A DNA stretch of 64,000 nt from Bimastos eiseni (GCA_959347315.1 OY365814.1:4900864-4964863), one strand, 5' to 3'; positions 10,386 through 21,460 are shown, numbered from the stretch's first letter. Program-made: numbers and translations. Notes: generated by a model from the letters alone, not told the origin.

Positions 10386-10558
10386 AACTCCTGTCCTCTT
10401 CCATCTGTTTTTTGTCAATTCCCTCCCTGGCAGTCTCATGTTAGGACTTGTCAGGTGAGTGGCCTAATGCAAACAACGCAAGCTTCCTGACCACTTAGCA
10501 ATAATATTTATAAGCATCTGGTCTAGATCTTTTATTCAGGCGTCATGGTGAGTCTCAC

Positions 10559-10805
10559 CATCGACAAGTAGGCAGGCTACTGTATCTGCGACATTGCGGG
10601 CTCTGTTCTGGTTTGATACGTGTATCATATACACCTCCTTGATCCTTCCCGAAAGCGATTCAATACACTGACCATTGAATTTATCGATGTCAGTTTCTTG
10701 AGCCGGAATGTGACTCCAGTAATATCCAATTTTGTAGGTTAGTGCGACATGTGGTCGAGCGAAAGTTAAAAGAATGGCCCATTCAAAACAGCTGTCATCT
10801 TTTTT
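10559..10805 (-). CDS. Unrecognised coding exon candidate (82 codons)
   Basis: On the minus strand the frame is open for over 85 codons without an ATG start. A splice acceptor (GCTTCAG, intron side at 10806-10808) precedes AAAAAAGATGAC, and a strong donor, GATG|GTGAGAC, closes it at 10559. The translation is protein-like: 'DDSCFEWAILLTFARPHVAL', 'YKIGYYWSHIPAQETDID', 'QCIESLSGRIKEVYMIHV', 'NVADTVACLLVDG'. Three cysteines and alternating hydrophobic strands suggest an extracellular beta-rich domain. 'TFARPHVAL' is faintly like the start of H-type lectin domains, but I do not claim that. Phase is 0 at the start and 1 at the end. No neighbouring exon was identified. Confidence 0.4.
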
Positions 10806-11300
10806 CTGAAGCGATCAATCGGGTGGTAAATTTGCAGGTGTTGTAAAGTGACAACTCTCCACAGAGAAGTCACTCGAAGTCAGACTTCATTGCACTCAAT
10901 AACGTCAGCGCATTTTCTTTGCGTTGTAGTCTTTAAACCAGTCATAAGCGCTGCGTGTAGAATTCTTCATGAAAAGAAAGGCCACACTTTTCCTGAATGG
11001 TTTCGCTTTTGTCACTCTATGTTTTTGCACAGGAGCAACGGTTATAGGTAAATTTTTCGCCATCAATTTTTCGCCGCTGCTCAGTTATGTCACCGAATAT
11101 ATAAAGCGTAGCCAGAACTCTAACTGTCTCATATTATTATCATATTTCAATGCCCCAAGATATACATGATCTCTCAGGGACTAGAACATTAATAGGAATA
11201 AGAAAATGCAGTCTTGAATGACCCTACTCGTCGGTCTCACAAGTGGCGAAAGAGCCTTTGAACACTATTGCGTTAAAGCGCTGCATGGTGAGCGGTTGGC

Positions 11301-11301
<1 letters not shown>

Positions 11302-11359
<58 letters not shown>
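11302..11359. repeat. (TTA)n microsatellite
   Basis: About 19 perfect units. It follows directly on a short conserved sequence (11243-11300) that recurs before the next ATT tract. Confidence 0.97.
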
Positions 11360-11360
<1 letters not shown>

Positions 11361-11606
11361 ATGAGTATCATAACAAGTGCTCTTGTCGTAAATATATTAG
11401 GCCTGTGATGTTAAACTGCATCATACGATATTTTGGCTTAGGTCTAATTAAGTTACGTACTTCTGTAACTTTATGTCGCCTATCATAGCTGCCGTACAGC
11501 TAAATTCGACTCATATGATCACTTCTGAGCATCCGTTAGTACTAGGCTTGCAATGATACTGCTGTGTATCTGTTTGAATTTAAATAAACTAAGATCATTC
11601 ACTATT

Positions 11607-11610
11607 GTTG

Positions 11611-11655
<45 letters not shown>
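11607..11655. repeat. (ATT)n microsatellite
   Basis: About 15 units starting in GTTGTTGTT and grading to ATT. Confidence 0.95.
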
Positions 11656-11656
<1 letters not shown>

Positions 11657-11731
11657 TGTTATAGGTTTTCGTCCCCATCGGGCTGAACGAAAGAGCCCCT
11701 GAATGCCACTGCATTAAAACGTTGTGTACAA

Positions 11732-11774
11732 ATATTATTATTATTATTATTACTTTTATTATTATTATTATTAT
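11732..11774. repeat. (ATT)n microsatellite, interrupted
   Basis: ATT units broken once by ACTTTT. Followed by ATAGCGCCTTTTCAAGGTG, a phrase like the one beside the ATT tract at 52.57 kb. Confidence 0.9.
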
Positions 11775-12424
11775 CGTTGAGAGAATATAGCGCCTTTTCA
11801 AGGTGATTATTCAGAGAAGCTCCCATCCCCAGCGCGGTCATATAAAGTAGTATTAAGATGAGAGAGGAATGCCTGAGAAGGGGCTTTAGGAAAAGAGCGG
11901 AGAGTCAAAGGGAGACCATTCCAGGTCGAGGGGCCCAACACCGAGAAGGCACGGCTTTGCCTGGTGACAGTGCGTGCACGAGGAACATAACGGAGGCTTT
12001 GCTCAACTTTGTTCCGTAATGCTCTAAAAATATTCTAGGACAATAATTTTTATCCGAAGATAATTATTATTGAGAGACCTAACACCATAAGAATAAGTAG
12101 CAGAGGGAACAAACAGGAGATGGCGAAAATTCGATGGCGAAATGTGTACTGGCGAAAAATTTATGGTGAAAAATGTGTCGGTCACCAGTAGGAACATCCA
12201 TCGGGAGAAGATGTTTCAAGAAGTGCCGTTTGGCTGCTTCCAATACAGCGCAGTAGTCAGAAGAGCTTGAAAATTGATAAGATTAACTAATACCGGTTCA
12301 TATGTACTTAATTATAGCGAATGCAAAAAGACATAAGTTTAAATTACTGCATGTACTTCATCTTTTACTGGGCTTCAGGAAAGACATAAATACCACTCAA
12401 CAAATTGCAATTCTGAGATTGATG

Positions 12425-13395
12425 GCGGAAAAGGCGAAAAGGAAATGAAGAAACATATGCCACAGCTTCATAGACTTTATAGAGGCATTTGATTCCATCA
12501 ATCAAGAGATAACTTGGGTAACACTAAGGTCGTATAGTGCAGGCAGAAGAATAACTGAAATAAAAATAAACATAGGCGAATTATCGCAGTCGGCAGCAAC
12601 ATACATCATATACCTGATGAGAATAATGGATTAGTTCAAAGAGGATTGAAATGGCGTTACAGTGCGAGGCTTCAAGATAAATAACCTCAAATTGTCAGAA
12701 AATGTGGATTTGCTGTAGGAGAAGATTGTCAAGCTACAGGCAAGTCTGTCTAGATTAGACAAAGCAGTAGAAGCAGCAGATTAACGTGGTCGATGTCAAA
12801 ATAGATAACGTCAACGAATTCGTATACTTGGGTAGCTTGAAAACAGCAATCAATTATTGTAGCAAAGTAAGAGATTCAAATAAGACTTGCAAAACGACTG
12901 GTGTGATGGCTCATTCCAAAACTATATGAAGAGACAAACGCACGTGCATAGGAGCCAAAGTGGACATCACCCAATGAGTGTTATATCAGAGAAATCTGGA
13001 CTGCTAAAAGGCGAGACAGAGACAGACTACTGGCGTTTGAGATGATATGCTACTGATAAATTCTAAGAATACGCTGGAAACAGAAAATCTCAATAGAAAG
13101 GTTCAGAATGACAATAGGAAACAAAACGAGCACTGTACACCATGCATCGCATAATGAAGAGAAGACTTAACCGCTTCGGACAAATCTGCAGAATAGAGAA
13201 CTGGTGGTGGTGAAGCACGTGATGTATGTTAGGATGGAGGGACAACCAACCAGGGAAGGCCATGCAAAGAATGGCTGGACGACATCAAGAAAGGGTGTAA
13301 CAAGTCCTTAGCAGGCGAGCGCAGGACCGAGCGGAATGGAAGAAATTGATCAAACACGCATTGGACACCAGCGAGCGATAAACGAAACATAAATC
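12425..13395 (+). pseudogene. RTE-like LINE reverse transcriptase, decayed
   Basis: 'CHSFIDFIEAFDSINQE' at about 12458-12510 is reverse-transcriptase motif A (F-I-D-F-x-x-A-F-D). It is followed by 'LRSYSAGRRITEI'. The segment that should hold the Y/F-A-D-D motif is deleted or ruined; only 'VDLL' and 'VKLQASLSRLDKA' remain near 12700-12770. Then come 'NEFVYLGSLKT' (about 12820), 'RDRLLAFEMICY' (13025) and a C-terminal tail 'MKRRLNRFGQICRI' and 'KEWLDDIKKGCNKS' (13155-13305). Stops and frameshifts are scattered through it. It ends near GAATGGATGGA, a simple-repeat tail. Same C-terminal type as the minus-strand fragment at 9.0-9.2 kb. Confidence 0.8.
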
Positions 13396-14109
13396 AGTGG
13401 AGCGATGAATGGATGGATAGCAGGGAATAATGCTAACGTGTAGACCTATCAATTTGCAATACTATTGTTTCAAAGGGCGTTCAAACAACATGAAGTTTAG
13501 GATTTTTATTCACAGGCTGTATTCAAACTTGGTGCTCTAACTGATTTTTGTTCGTGTGGGATGACCGCAACGATTTAAATATGTTGCATTGTGCAGGGCG
13601 CTGATTCCGAGGGGTCGAGGGGAACAAGTCACCCCACCTTTTATGGAGAGGGGACACATTATACGTGTGTCCCTCCAATTTTTCTGCCCCTCTCATTGGG
13701 TGTCCTTCACCTGTCAAACGAAATCGCCGCCTCTGTCCTTGTGCGCCATTCAATGGTGATTTATCGCAAACGAAAAATGTCTCTACTCTCCACCTAAACA
13801 TCGCCAGAAGGGTAATGCGTTTTGTTACAGGAACGACAAGTATCTAGGGCCTACTGGATACCTGTTACATTTTTCAGAACATGTGGGAGGTGAATTTTCA
13901 TTACATACGATCTCAAGTCTTGTCTTACCACAGGATTCCAACTCGCCTTGCGTTAGCCAAGCACGAGAGCTGTCAAACTTAATAGGATTATAGAATTCCC
14001 ACAGGTTTGTGTAAATGAGTCGACAAAACGGCTGGTACGTAGGTGATGATTGACAGTCGAGCGCCTCCCACTAGCAGTGGGCTGCTTTGCCGTTCGTATG
14101 GCCCATACC
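13396..14109. other. Intergenic, nothing recognised
   Basis: Opposed ORFs of 92 codons (-) and 68 codons (+) around 13523-13801 overlap and show no motifs. Confidence 0.35.
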
Positions 14110-15591
14110 TAGGATTGTCAACCGCCTCGGAATGGTGGAGACGTCCCGGAACCGACCCAAACCGTCCCGTTTTCCTGGCAATGCTTATTTAGTCCCGGAA
14201 TCCAGGATTGGGTAGGCTAAGTAATTGTATACAAAAGATCATGTGATTATTCAAATTTAAGCAACATTAGCAATACTATAATGCAACATCTTAATTCTCA
14301 ATGTTCATGATCATCGCCGTTTCCGGGACAAGCAGCGTAGGTCTACTTAAGATCATCGTCAGCGCCAAGGGCCCTAAGCGTTAGTAGGCCATATTTGACG
14401 CCCTTCTTGGCCGGCACCGGGCTGACAGATGCTCGATCTTTCACAGCTGATGAATTTTAGCCTCCTTGCCCGCTAAGATAGCCGGCATTCGAGAGAACAC
14501 CGCTGACTCTACCCAACCGGTTTTCCTCCTTATTGACTGCGGACTGTCTACCATGGTTCCCATTACCCGTGCTGAGCTACGTCGAATCATTCTCACCTCT
14601 CCACCAAAATCTTGTGAAACTGACTTTCTCTCCAGACATTTCTGCCCCAGGAGTTTGTCGACTTTCTAGGCCTACCATCGTTTCTCACCCTTCTCTACAA
14701 CCGATCTATCCAGGACGGAGTTCTATCGCCGTCACAGAAACGTTCAATTCTGGTTCATATTCTCAAGCGCAGTGTAATTAATTTATCTGATCCTGTCAAT
14801 TTTCGACCGATTGCAACTGTTACTTTCATGTCAAAAATTTTCGAAACAATTATTGTTGCCTACAAGCTCACTGTTTCTTTAAAGTTAAACAAGTTGCTTC
14901 GGGAATGCCAATCTGGCTTTCGGAAAGGCCACTCCACAGAGACGTTCTTACTCTGTATCCTTTCCAACGTCTTTGGGGCCATATATAGATATTTCACACA
15001 GTTCACTCTATTTGCCTTGTTTGACTGTCAGTGTTGCTTTGACACATGTCTCACGATGTTTTACTTTAGCGAAAAAATATTTGTTTTGGCCCGTCTGGTA
15101 ACCTTCTCAGCTGGTTGACATCATTCTTTAGGTATAGCTCTCTATTTGTGTGATCCATGGGTCCTCCACGTCGACGTGGGCCCATGCCACTTTTGGACTT
15201 CCTCAGGGCTCGGTACTGGGTCCATTTCTTCAAGTCGTCCACTCTTTTGAAATTGCTTCTGTCCTTAATGCCATTGCTGTGCTGGGTCACCTTTACGCTG
15301 ATGACATTCAAGCATACTCACACTGCAGGGCCACTAATGCCCCTGCTGCTGTTCGGACAATGAGTCAGACTCTGTCTGCCCTCGATGCTTGGATGTCGAC
15401 AAACCGCCGGCAATTCAACTCATCAAAAACTTTCAGTTCATAAGCCTAGCGGAATGCGGTTTGTTTATGTTTGATACCTTGCAGAGCCTTTAGTTTGTGA
15501 ATGGGCGTGAACAGGGAACTGCGTAAATCATTCATCACAGTGGGAACTATGACTGTCCCGGGAATGGGTTTGTTCAGAGTTGGCAACCCTA
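14110..15591. mobile_element. hAT-like element with 8-bp target duplication, carrying a LINE
   Basis: The left end TAGGATTGTCAAC (14110) and the right end read inward, TAGGGTTGCCAAC (15591), are inverted repeats, both followed by CCCGG-rich sequence. Flanking octamers CCCATACC (14102-14109) and CCTATACC (15592-15599) match at 7 of 8, the target length of hAT elements. The left 250 bp recurs at 36664-36905. The middle holds a CR1-like LINE fragment, so a retrotransposon inserted in a DNA element. Confidence 0.6.
14460..15445 (+). pseudogene. CR1-like LINE reverse transcriptase (5' part)
   Basis: The frames in order show 'TRAELRRIILTSPPKSCETD' (14560-14620), 'NRSIQDGVLSPSQKRSILV' (about 14700-14755), 'DPVNFRPIATVTFMSKIFE' (14790-14845), 'LRECQSGFRKGHSTET' (14895-14945), then motif A remnants, 'FGLPQGSVLGPF' (15193-15228) and the catalytic box 'LYADDIQAYSH' (15291-15325). 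This is the order of a CR1/L2-type reverse transcriptase. At least three frame changes and a gap between 15000 and 15150 inactivate it, and the thumb and C-terminus are missing after 15445. Confidence 0.85.
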
Positions 15592-15599
15592 CCTATACC

Positions 15600-16380
15600 T
15601 TGTGCATGCGATAATTATGTAGCAACAGGGGTGTTTTCAAAGCGTTGATATCGTGTGGGGCCATTATTGGAGCTCGTTGGGCTTTCGTTGAAGACGTCTA
15701 TTACCCGGATTCGTGGAACCATCATTGAGCACAAGTTAAATTCAATAGCTTCTGTCGTAATAGCTTTATTTTACATTTGCATATTTAACAACATAGTATA
15801 ATTCTGTCCCGGCATAGGCTGAGAAGTAAGGTGTACGCGTGAGTCACAAAAAGGCCCGTGTGTTGTTTCCAGGATGTTATTATTATTTTATTATGATTCG
15901 TTCAATCGCCCAAGTTTCGACGATCAATAAGTAAGCATTTCCCTATCTTCTTCCACTAGTGAATGCTTCACTTTACAGTGAGTTGCTTCATTAATCTCAT
16001 CAGGGTAGGTTCTCTCATCTTGTAATTCAAAATCCTGGTGAATTTAAGCAATGCAACATACGTGATAATATTTTTAATCGTGATCGTAATCTGGAAGTTA
16101 TAATCGGATCATGCGTGTACTGCTTGCAAATTTAAAGTCAACTGATAGAGAGAAGACGGTCTTCGTAACTACACATGTAGTTTCGACACGCTAGATTTAT
16201 CTTACCGATCACTTAAGATAGATGAGCCAAAACAAGTCTACTCATGATAATAACATTAATTTCGATTGTAAATCCACACAGACGGCTGACTACTGCAAAA
16301 TAAGCCTACCCGTTGACAATTAGCAATAAATTTATAACAAGCTTCAAGAATAAAAGAATAAGAAAGTAATTCTTGAATTA
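15600..16380. other. Intergenic, nothing recognised
   Basis: AT-rich, no long frame or repeat seen before the 56-bp array. Confidence 0.35.
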
Positions 16381-17024
16381 AAAGCGCTTTTAAGTCAACT
16401 CAAAACAATATTTATTAAATGGGCGATCAATGAATTGAAACGCTATTAAGTCTATTCAAAACAATATTTGTTAAGTGAACGATCAAGAAATTGAAACGCT
16501 ATTAAGTCTACTCAAAACAATATCTGTTAAGTGAGCATTCAAGGAATTGAAACGCTATTAGGTCTACTCAAAACAATATCTGTTAAGTGAGCATTCAAGG
16601 AATTGAAACGCTATTAAATCTACTCAAAACAATATTTATTTAATGAGCATTCAAGGAATTGAAACGCTATTAAATCTACTCAAAACAATATTTATTCAGT
16701 CAATGATCAAGGAATTGAAACGCTATTAAATCTACTCAAAACAATATTTATTAAGTGAGCTATCAAGGAATTGAAACGCCATTAAATCTACTCAAAACAA
16801 AATTTATTAAGTGAGCTAACAAGGAATTGAAACGCTATTAAGTTTACTCAAAACTATATTTGTTAAGTGGACGATCCAGGAATTGAAACGCTATTAAATC
16901 TACTCAAAACAAAATTTATTAAGTGAGCTAACAAGGAATTGAAACGCTATTAAATCTACTCAAAACAATATTTGTTAAGTGAACGGTCAAGGAATTGAAG
17001 CGCTATTATGTTCACTCGTAACAA
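16381..17024. repeat. 56-bp minisatellite, about 11.5 units
   Basis: GAAACGCTATTAA recurs at 16437, 16493, 16549, 16605, 16661, 16717, 16773, 16829, 16885, 16941 and 16997 (last as GAAGCGCT), exactly 56 bases apart each time. The rest of the unit is CTACTCAAAACAATATTTA then TTAAGTGAGC.ATCAAGGAA. Units differ by substitutions only. Flanks fade into unrelated sequence. Confidence 0.98.
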
Positions 17025-18600
17025 TTAAGTGTACGGTGAAGGAAATCAGACTGAATATGTCTTTATCATAGCGATCAACGTTAATGCACTACTTTTGATT
17101 GAAGGCACACATAGACGACAGACTATCGCAATAATACACCGTAGACTATTAGAACTGGATAATAAGAATAGATTATTTATTTCAAGCATCAACTGGATAA
17201 AAATAACAGCAGGCGAATTGTAGCACCGTCGAGTGACAAAGCCTGAAGGTGAGAATGACGCCAAGGCTTCCAGAACAAAAAAGCAAGAATTAAAATTTGT
17301 TCTACTCAGGTTCAGTCATTCAATTCAGGAATAGTGAGATATTTAAGAGATTGCTTTTTCTCAGCTGTTTTTATGGCTTCTGAAACAAAATAATAGCATC
17401 AGATTTTCAATATAATAAAATGTGGATATTCATTTATAAATTATGATTCACAGTGCACACAACACTAGACCATAATTCAATAGAATGGCTACTTAGCTGC
17501 TTTGATCTATCTATTTAGTATATGTGTTTGCACCAAACCTACTCAGAACATAACAATTTTATATAAGAGCAAGCTGCTTTCGCATAAATATTCATTTAAG
17601 ATTTGAAAACTCAACCTTGAGAGGCATTATAATTCATAATTCGTAGGATCAAGCACCACAACGGTTCATGCAGTGAGCTGGCTACATGTAGATTTGCATG
17701 AATACGAGCATGCAGGATTAGTAATAATTTTAAGCTGTTGTAGGATAACGGTGGAAAACACTCAAGGTATCATACTTATTTAAGGATTCTACATAAAGCT
17801 TTATCGCTAAACAATTAATCCGCTGCACATAATGTACATGGAAATGATGATGTCTAAAAACTGTAATGTCATCTAAATTGTATTTCTGCTGAGATTTCAC
17901 GGTAGTAGAAGCATACACGTAACAACAACAATACTGATCATTAAATATATAAAACAGAAGAACAGTTGGCCTCGTAGACAAGTCCTGGTGGTAACTGAGT
18001 AAGACTTTTGGTGACACCGAGAGTGGCGCGATAAAAATTGTATTAGTTGATAAATGACAATAATAATTTTTGAATATGTGTCGGTCACCCGAGCAAAATG
18101 GCGGTATGTTTATACCGGGCCAGATGAGTTTGTAACTGACGTTTGGCTGCTATTTACCCCGAGGGTCATCTGAAAGCCCGAACTCCAACGCTATTCATAA
18201 AGCAGCAAGGCATTCAAAGTATAGTAATTATTTGAGGTTTCATCATAAATATTTCGTGTAGCAATTAATCTTTGACATATTTTATACGTGAAGTGTTACG
18301 AATTAACGATAAGACATACCGTGTTCGACCACTTCACTTGCCATGTATAATAGCCTGTAAAGCATCATCGAAGACGCTTGAGACAACTGAGAAATTTTTT
18401 CTACCATCGTAACCTAGACGTTTCAAGATTACCTGCAAACACGTATGGAAAACAGTCATACACATATACAACGTAACTGTACCGAATTTGTTCGCTTATA
18501 ACTTCGCCAATATTTGTTAGTTATTTACATGCATATTTAATGCGTCAAATTAAAGATATTTCACTCTAGTACTAGCTTCGAAATATGTGAATTCGTACTA
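17025..18600. other. AT-rich region with an old internal duplication
   Basis: 17757-17850 and 18205-18300 are diverged direct copies (shared CAATTAATC, TTATTTAAGG/TTATTTGAGG). At 18078-18150, GTGTCGGTCACC followed by GACGTTTGGCTGCT resembles 12175-12240 (GTGTCGGTCACC...CCGTTTGGCTGCT), so a dispersed-element end is likely. ORFs here (17029-17223 +, 17730-18088 -) show no motifs. Confidence 0.45.
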
Positions 18601-18668
18601 GTTTAAATTTTAAGTATCTGTTTGGAAAAGTCCTAGCTGCCATATTTTGTTGTCGTTCGTTACGAGAA

Positions 18669-18780
18669 ATGGCACCGTTGACCGACGATGACCGAGTTTT
18701 GATCCACATTTTGCCAACTTATAACGGATTTGATTCGTTTTCAATGATTAAAGAGCTTCCTAACAGAGGATGAATAAAAA
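18669..18780 (+). pseudogene. Transposase N-terminus (left copy)
   Basis: Starts 'MAPLTDDDRVLIHIL' and continues 'FDSFSMIKELPNRG' before a stop. This is the helix-turn-helix N-terminus of a mariner-like transposase: a short acidic start, R-V-L-I helix, and an (M/L)-I-K-E-x-P motif. The start codon lies inside the inverted repeat. Confidence 0.65.
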
Positions 18781-18799
18781 CGGGGCGTTTCTGACAGTT

Positions 18800-18935
18800 C
18801 TACCCAACTTTGAACCGCGACAGAAACCATGACACTTTGCGAGAAATGTGTTCTTCCTTTCAGACGCCGTCCAGGTGTCACATCTCGTTCTTTGCTAACA
18901 TGATCATAGACATGATCATTTTGGGTGTTTGTAGG
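18800..18935 (-). pseudogene. Transposase middle fragment
   Basis: On the minus strand: 'RLKGRTHFSQSVMVSVAV', the strand that precedes the second catalytic residue in mariner-like enzymes. It is oriented with the right-hand 5' end (20081), not with the left copy. Confidence 0.6.
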
Positions 18936-19340
18936 AGTTTGTACCTTGAATATCTTCTAATCGCTACACCATATCCTATAAATTGTATTAACAATCGTGT
19001 GCTGCTTCAGACGCTTGCGTGCTTCCAGTCGCTTCGTTTCGTCACACTCGGAGAGCTATTGGACATCACGTCGACGAGATAGCTTCAAATTTAGATCATT
19101 CATTGCAATACGTATTATTGTTCTTCTCGAAATGAATTAGCTGAGGATAATAATGGTTGTACCCAAGTTATCATCTTAGCTGTAAATTGCGGCAAAATCT
19201 CCTTGCGGGACTGTGGTGGGGTGTTGCCTTCCCCTCCAGAGTGCCTTCGAGAGTTTGCGATTCTGTGGGCAATAGGCGACAATAATATTGCAGCCATAAA
19301 TATTCATGAGACAATTGTATCTAGCCCTTGAGTCTGAAGT

Positions 19341-19634
19341 TGTAGCTATGAATATTTAATGTGTCGAGAATATATCTAGAATGTATCGACAATGTATCCG
19401 CTGAATAGTATAAACAGACGAACTGTTAGGCTGTGTGTTTTTTTGGACAGAGTTTTTTTAGAAGACAGTAGAACACGTGAACAGTCGATTAGAGAAGAGA
19501 TTTGATTGAGGCTGTAGTAAAGTTAGGCAGCTTTGAGTGTAATAATTCTGTTCGATCACTACTGAATAAATACAAAGTTCGTAGAACACGTGTCAAGCTG
19601 TTCGTTGAAACTAAACTGCGTCGCCAACATTGAT
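19341..19634 (+). mobile_element. LTR-like sequence
   Basis: Begins TGT and ends ACA, with TATAAA near 19407 and AATAAA near 19564, spaced like an LTR promoter and poly(A) signal. No target duplication is evident and no internal region is attached, so at best a solo LTR. Confidence 0.25.
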
Positions 19635-20009
19635 AATAGCTCTCAACATTGCGCCAAAAAGCCATACTTACTCACCGAACTATCAAACTCGGGAAATCTG
19701 CTGAACCGCCTCGTGTGTTATCGGAAGTTTAGAGGAGGTGAACCGAACTATCGACAGATTGGTGCTGAGAAGTGGAGTGGAGTGGAGTGGATTGCCCTTG
19801 GGAGCCCCGATTCAGTTACAAATTGATACACGAGAAGTGAGGTGCAACCGGTTTTGTCACAAATTACCGGTTTTACTACAAAATTAACTCGTAGTTTAGG
19901 CCTACGTCTTGTAGTCCCTATTTCAAAAATTCTTTGCATCAGACAATTCAATGCATTTTCATTCCGTTATCTTTTAGGAATCTCTTTAATAACTTGTAAC
20001 TGTTACGAA

Positions 20010-20081
20010 TTAAATGCTGTATATCTTACTAGTTCGCAAAATTCTGATCAAAACTCGAATGTCGTCTTTTAACGGCGCCAT
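20010..20081 (-). pseudogene. Transposase N-terminus (right copy)
   Basis: From ATG at 20081 the minus strand reads 'MAPLKDDIRVLIRILRT' and stops about 23 codons in. Beyond the stop a shifted frame (near 19970-19990) resembles the left copy's 'IKELPNRG' segment (ATTAAAGAGATTCCTAA against ATTAAAGAGCTTCCTAA). Confidence 0.65.
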
Positions 20082-20305
20082 TTCGCTTCACAAGTGACTG
20101 CAAAATATGGCAGCTAGGGCTTTTCCAAAACTTTACTTAAAATGAAAGTAACTGTGAACGTATGTTTGACACTTCTTAGTTTAGATCGTAAATATTGTTA
20201 GTATGTACATATCTGTCAAGATATAATAATGCAAAGTGTTAGCGCTGCGCGCCGATTTTTGGGTGATAGGCGACGACGGATTTTTATTTATTTTATTTTT
20301 TTAAT

Positions 20306-20516
20306 CTGAAATTTTATATCGCCCTTCATCCAATATTTTTTGCTTAGAAGTGCACACGCCTCGATGGCGCAATTGCAGTAATACTGCAGAGCAATTGTGC
20401 GCGCAGGACTTGCTCGAGGTCCTTACACAGTGACCTCGGGCGACGGTCGAACCCGCTCAATCAGCGCACACGGAGTGTTACGGGCCAACCGCTCTAACCG
20501 ATCAACCACAGTGGCA
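20306..20516 (-). mobile_element. tRNA-derived SINE, copy 1
   Basis: On the minus strand it starts CACTGTGGTTGATCGGTTAG (A-box-like), has the B-box-like GGTTCGACCGTCG, a body shared with 27.1 and 42.1 kb (TGTGCGCTGA, AGTCACTGTG, GCGTGTGCACTTC), then ATATAAAATTTCAG and an A-rich tail (complement of 20280-20305). B-box coordinates about 20443-20453. Confidence 0.85.
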
Positions 20517-21460
20517 CCAGGCCACTGATGTTTCGGTTGTGCATGTGATGATGTTAGCGTTCGCGAACTCTAAAGGTAGATGCTGACTAGCAAATTTTAG
20601 TAGTAGTGTGTTCGAGTTATGAATATATGGTAGATCACCATTGTGCTTCTGTTTCGTCGATATTCGCGAATTGAGTTAATATTCTTTCTGCTTGAGTTCA
20701 CAAGAAAGTTTCAATTAGAAGTCTGCGTCTTTTCTGTAGCTAACACTTACTGTACATTGGTCAGTCGATAGATACATTATACAAACAGAATAAGTTTGAA
20801 TGCTAGTCCGTTTTATGGAGAGGGAGAAAGCGGGTTGACAGTAATAAAAATTCGTCTTTCTTGCAGCTAATACTAGAGTGAAATCTGTATCTTTAATTTG
20901 ACGCATTAATTAGGAATAAGTATCGAAGTTACATGTATGCAAGTCGGTTCATTTATGCTGGCCATCTTGTAGAATATTAAGCAGAATAATAATAATATGT
21001 AAGTAATCCTTGGTGCCATACAGATAGGCCCTGTGGATTATGCGAATTGTTTCCTAAATTATGCGAACAATCGCATAATCGCATACACCATATGTCCTAG
21101 TCATCAACATAATTATACGTCGTCTCGTCGGTAAACTATAACCACTATAGGCTGACAATAGCCTGGACAAGCCAATTACAGTTGCCACTGAACGACATTT
21201 CCGAACTTTATGCAATAATCCTCATAAAGTTCCATTTAGGAAAACCGCCAATTTATGCGAGAAAATGCGAAATCCCATAATCGGTTAAACCATGGGGTCC
21301 TACACACAGACTAGCATTTCGGTATTACCGCGAACGAGTTAACAAAATTCGTTCGGTAATAAACAATAATGATGATTAGGCCTACCACTGACAGCAGAAC
21401 ACATCTCTAATCTCTCTGGGTCTCGTTTCTACATACCACATGTGACGACTTCGAGCTGTA
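20517..21460. other. Intergenic, nothing recognised
   Basis: Includes a minus-strand ORF of 63 codons (20715-20906) without motifs. Confidence 0.3.

Larger units (their letters stand above)
11243..11730. repeat. Two copies of a microsatellite-linked repeat
   Basis: CGAAAGAGCC plus about 35 further bases at 11247-11287 match 11688-11726 at about 80% (CGAAAGAGCC...TTAAA.CG.TG). Each copy ends within 10-20 bases of an ATT/TTA tract (11302-11359 and 11732-11774). This suggests a short dispersed element that carries or seeds ATT tails. Confidence 0.55.
11043..12178. mobile_element. Possible element with ATTTTTCGCC-repeat ends
   Basis: At 11047-11080 the plus strand reads AATTTTTCGCCATCAATTTT then TCGCCGCTGC. 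At 12121-12170 the inverse GGCGAAAA motif occurs three times plus one GGTGAAAA. Inverted short-motif clusters about 1.1 kb apart look like the ends of a non-autonomous element, like those at 29.8 and 40.0 kb. Ends and target duplication are unresolved, and the interior holds microsatellites. Confidence 0.35.
18605..20145. mobile_element. Palindromic Tc1/mariner relic with two inverted 5' ends
   Basis: 18605-18680 and the reverse complement of 20075-20145 match closely, including CTAGCTGCCATATTTTG. Both copies run through a transposase start codon into coding sequence, so the two outer ends are two copies of the same 5' end rather than a normal 5'/3' pair. The interior also holds a minus-strand middle piece of the transposase (about 18935-18800) and an LTR-like insert (about 19341-19634). 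Confidence 0.65.

Noticed and set aside
11243..11801. Poly-Tyr and poly-Asn ORFs
   Set aside because: Translations of ATT/TTA microsatellites.
16381..17024. CRISPR-like look (repeats containing ATTGAAAC at regular spacing)
   Set aside because: Units are contiguous and similar along their whole 56 bases, with no unique spacers and no cas genes. The DNA is eukaryotic, so this is a minisatellite.
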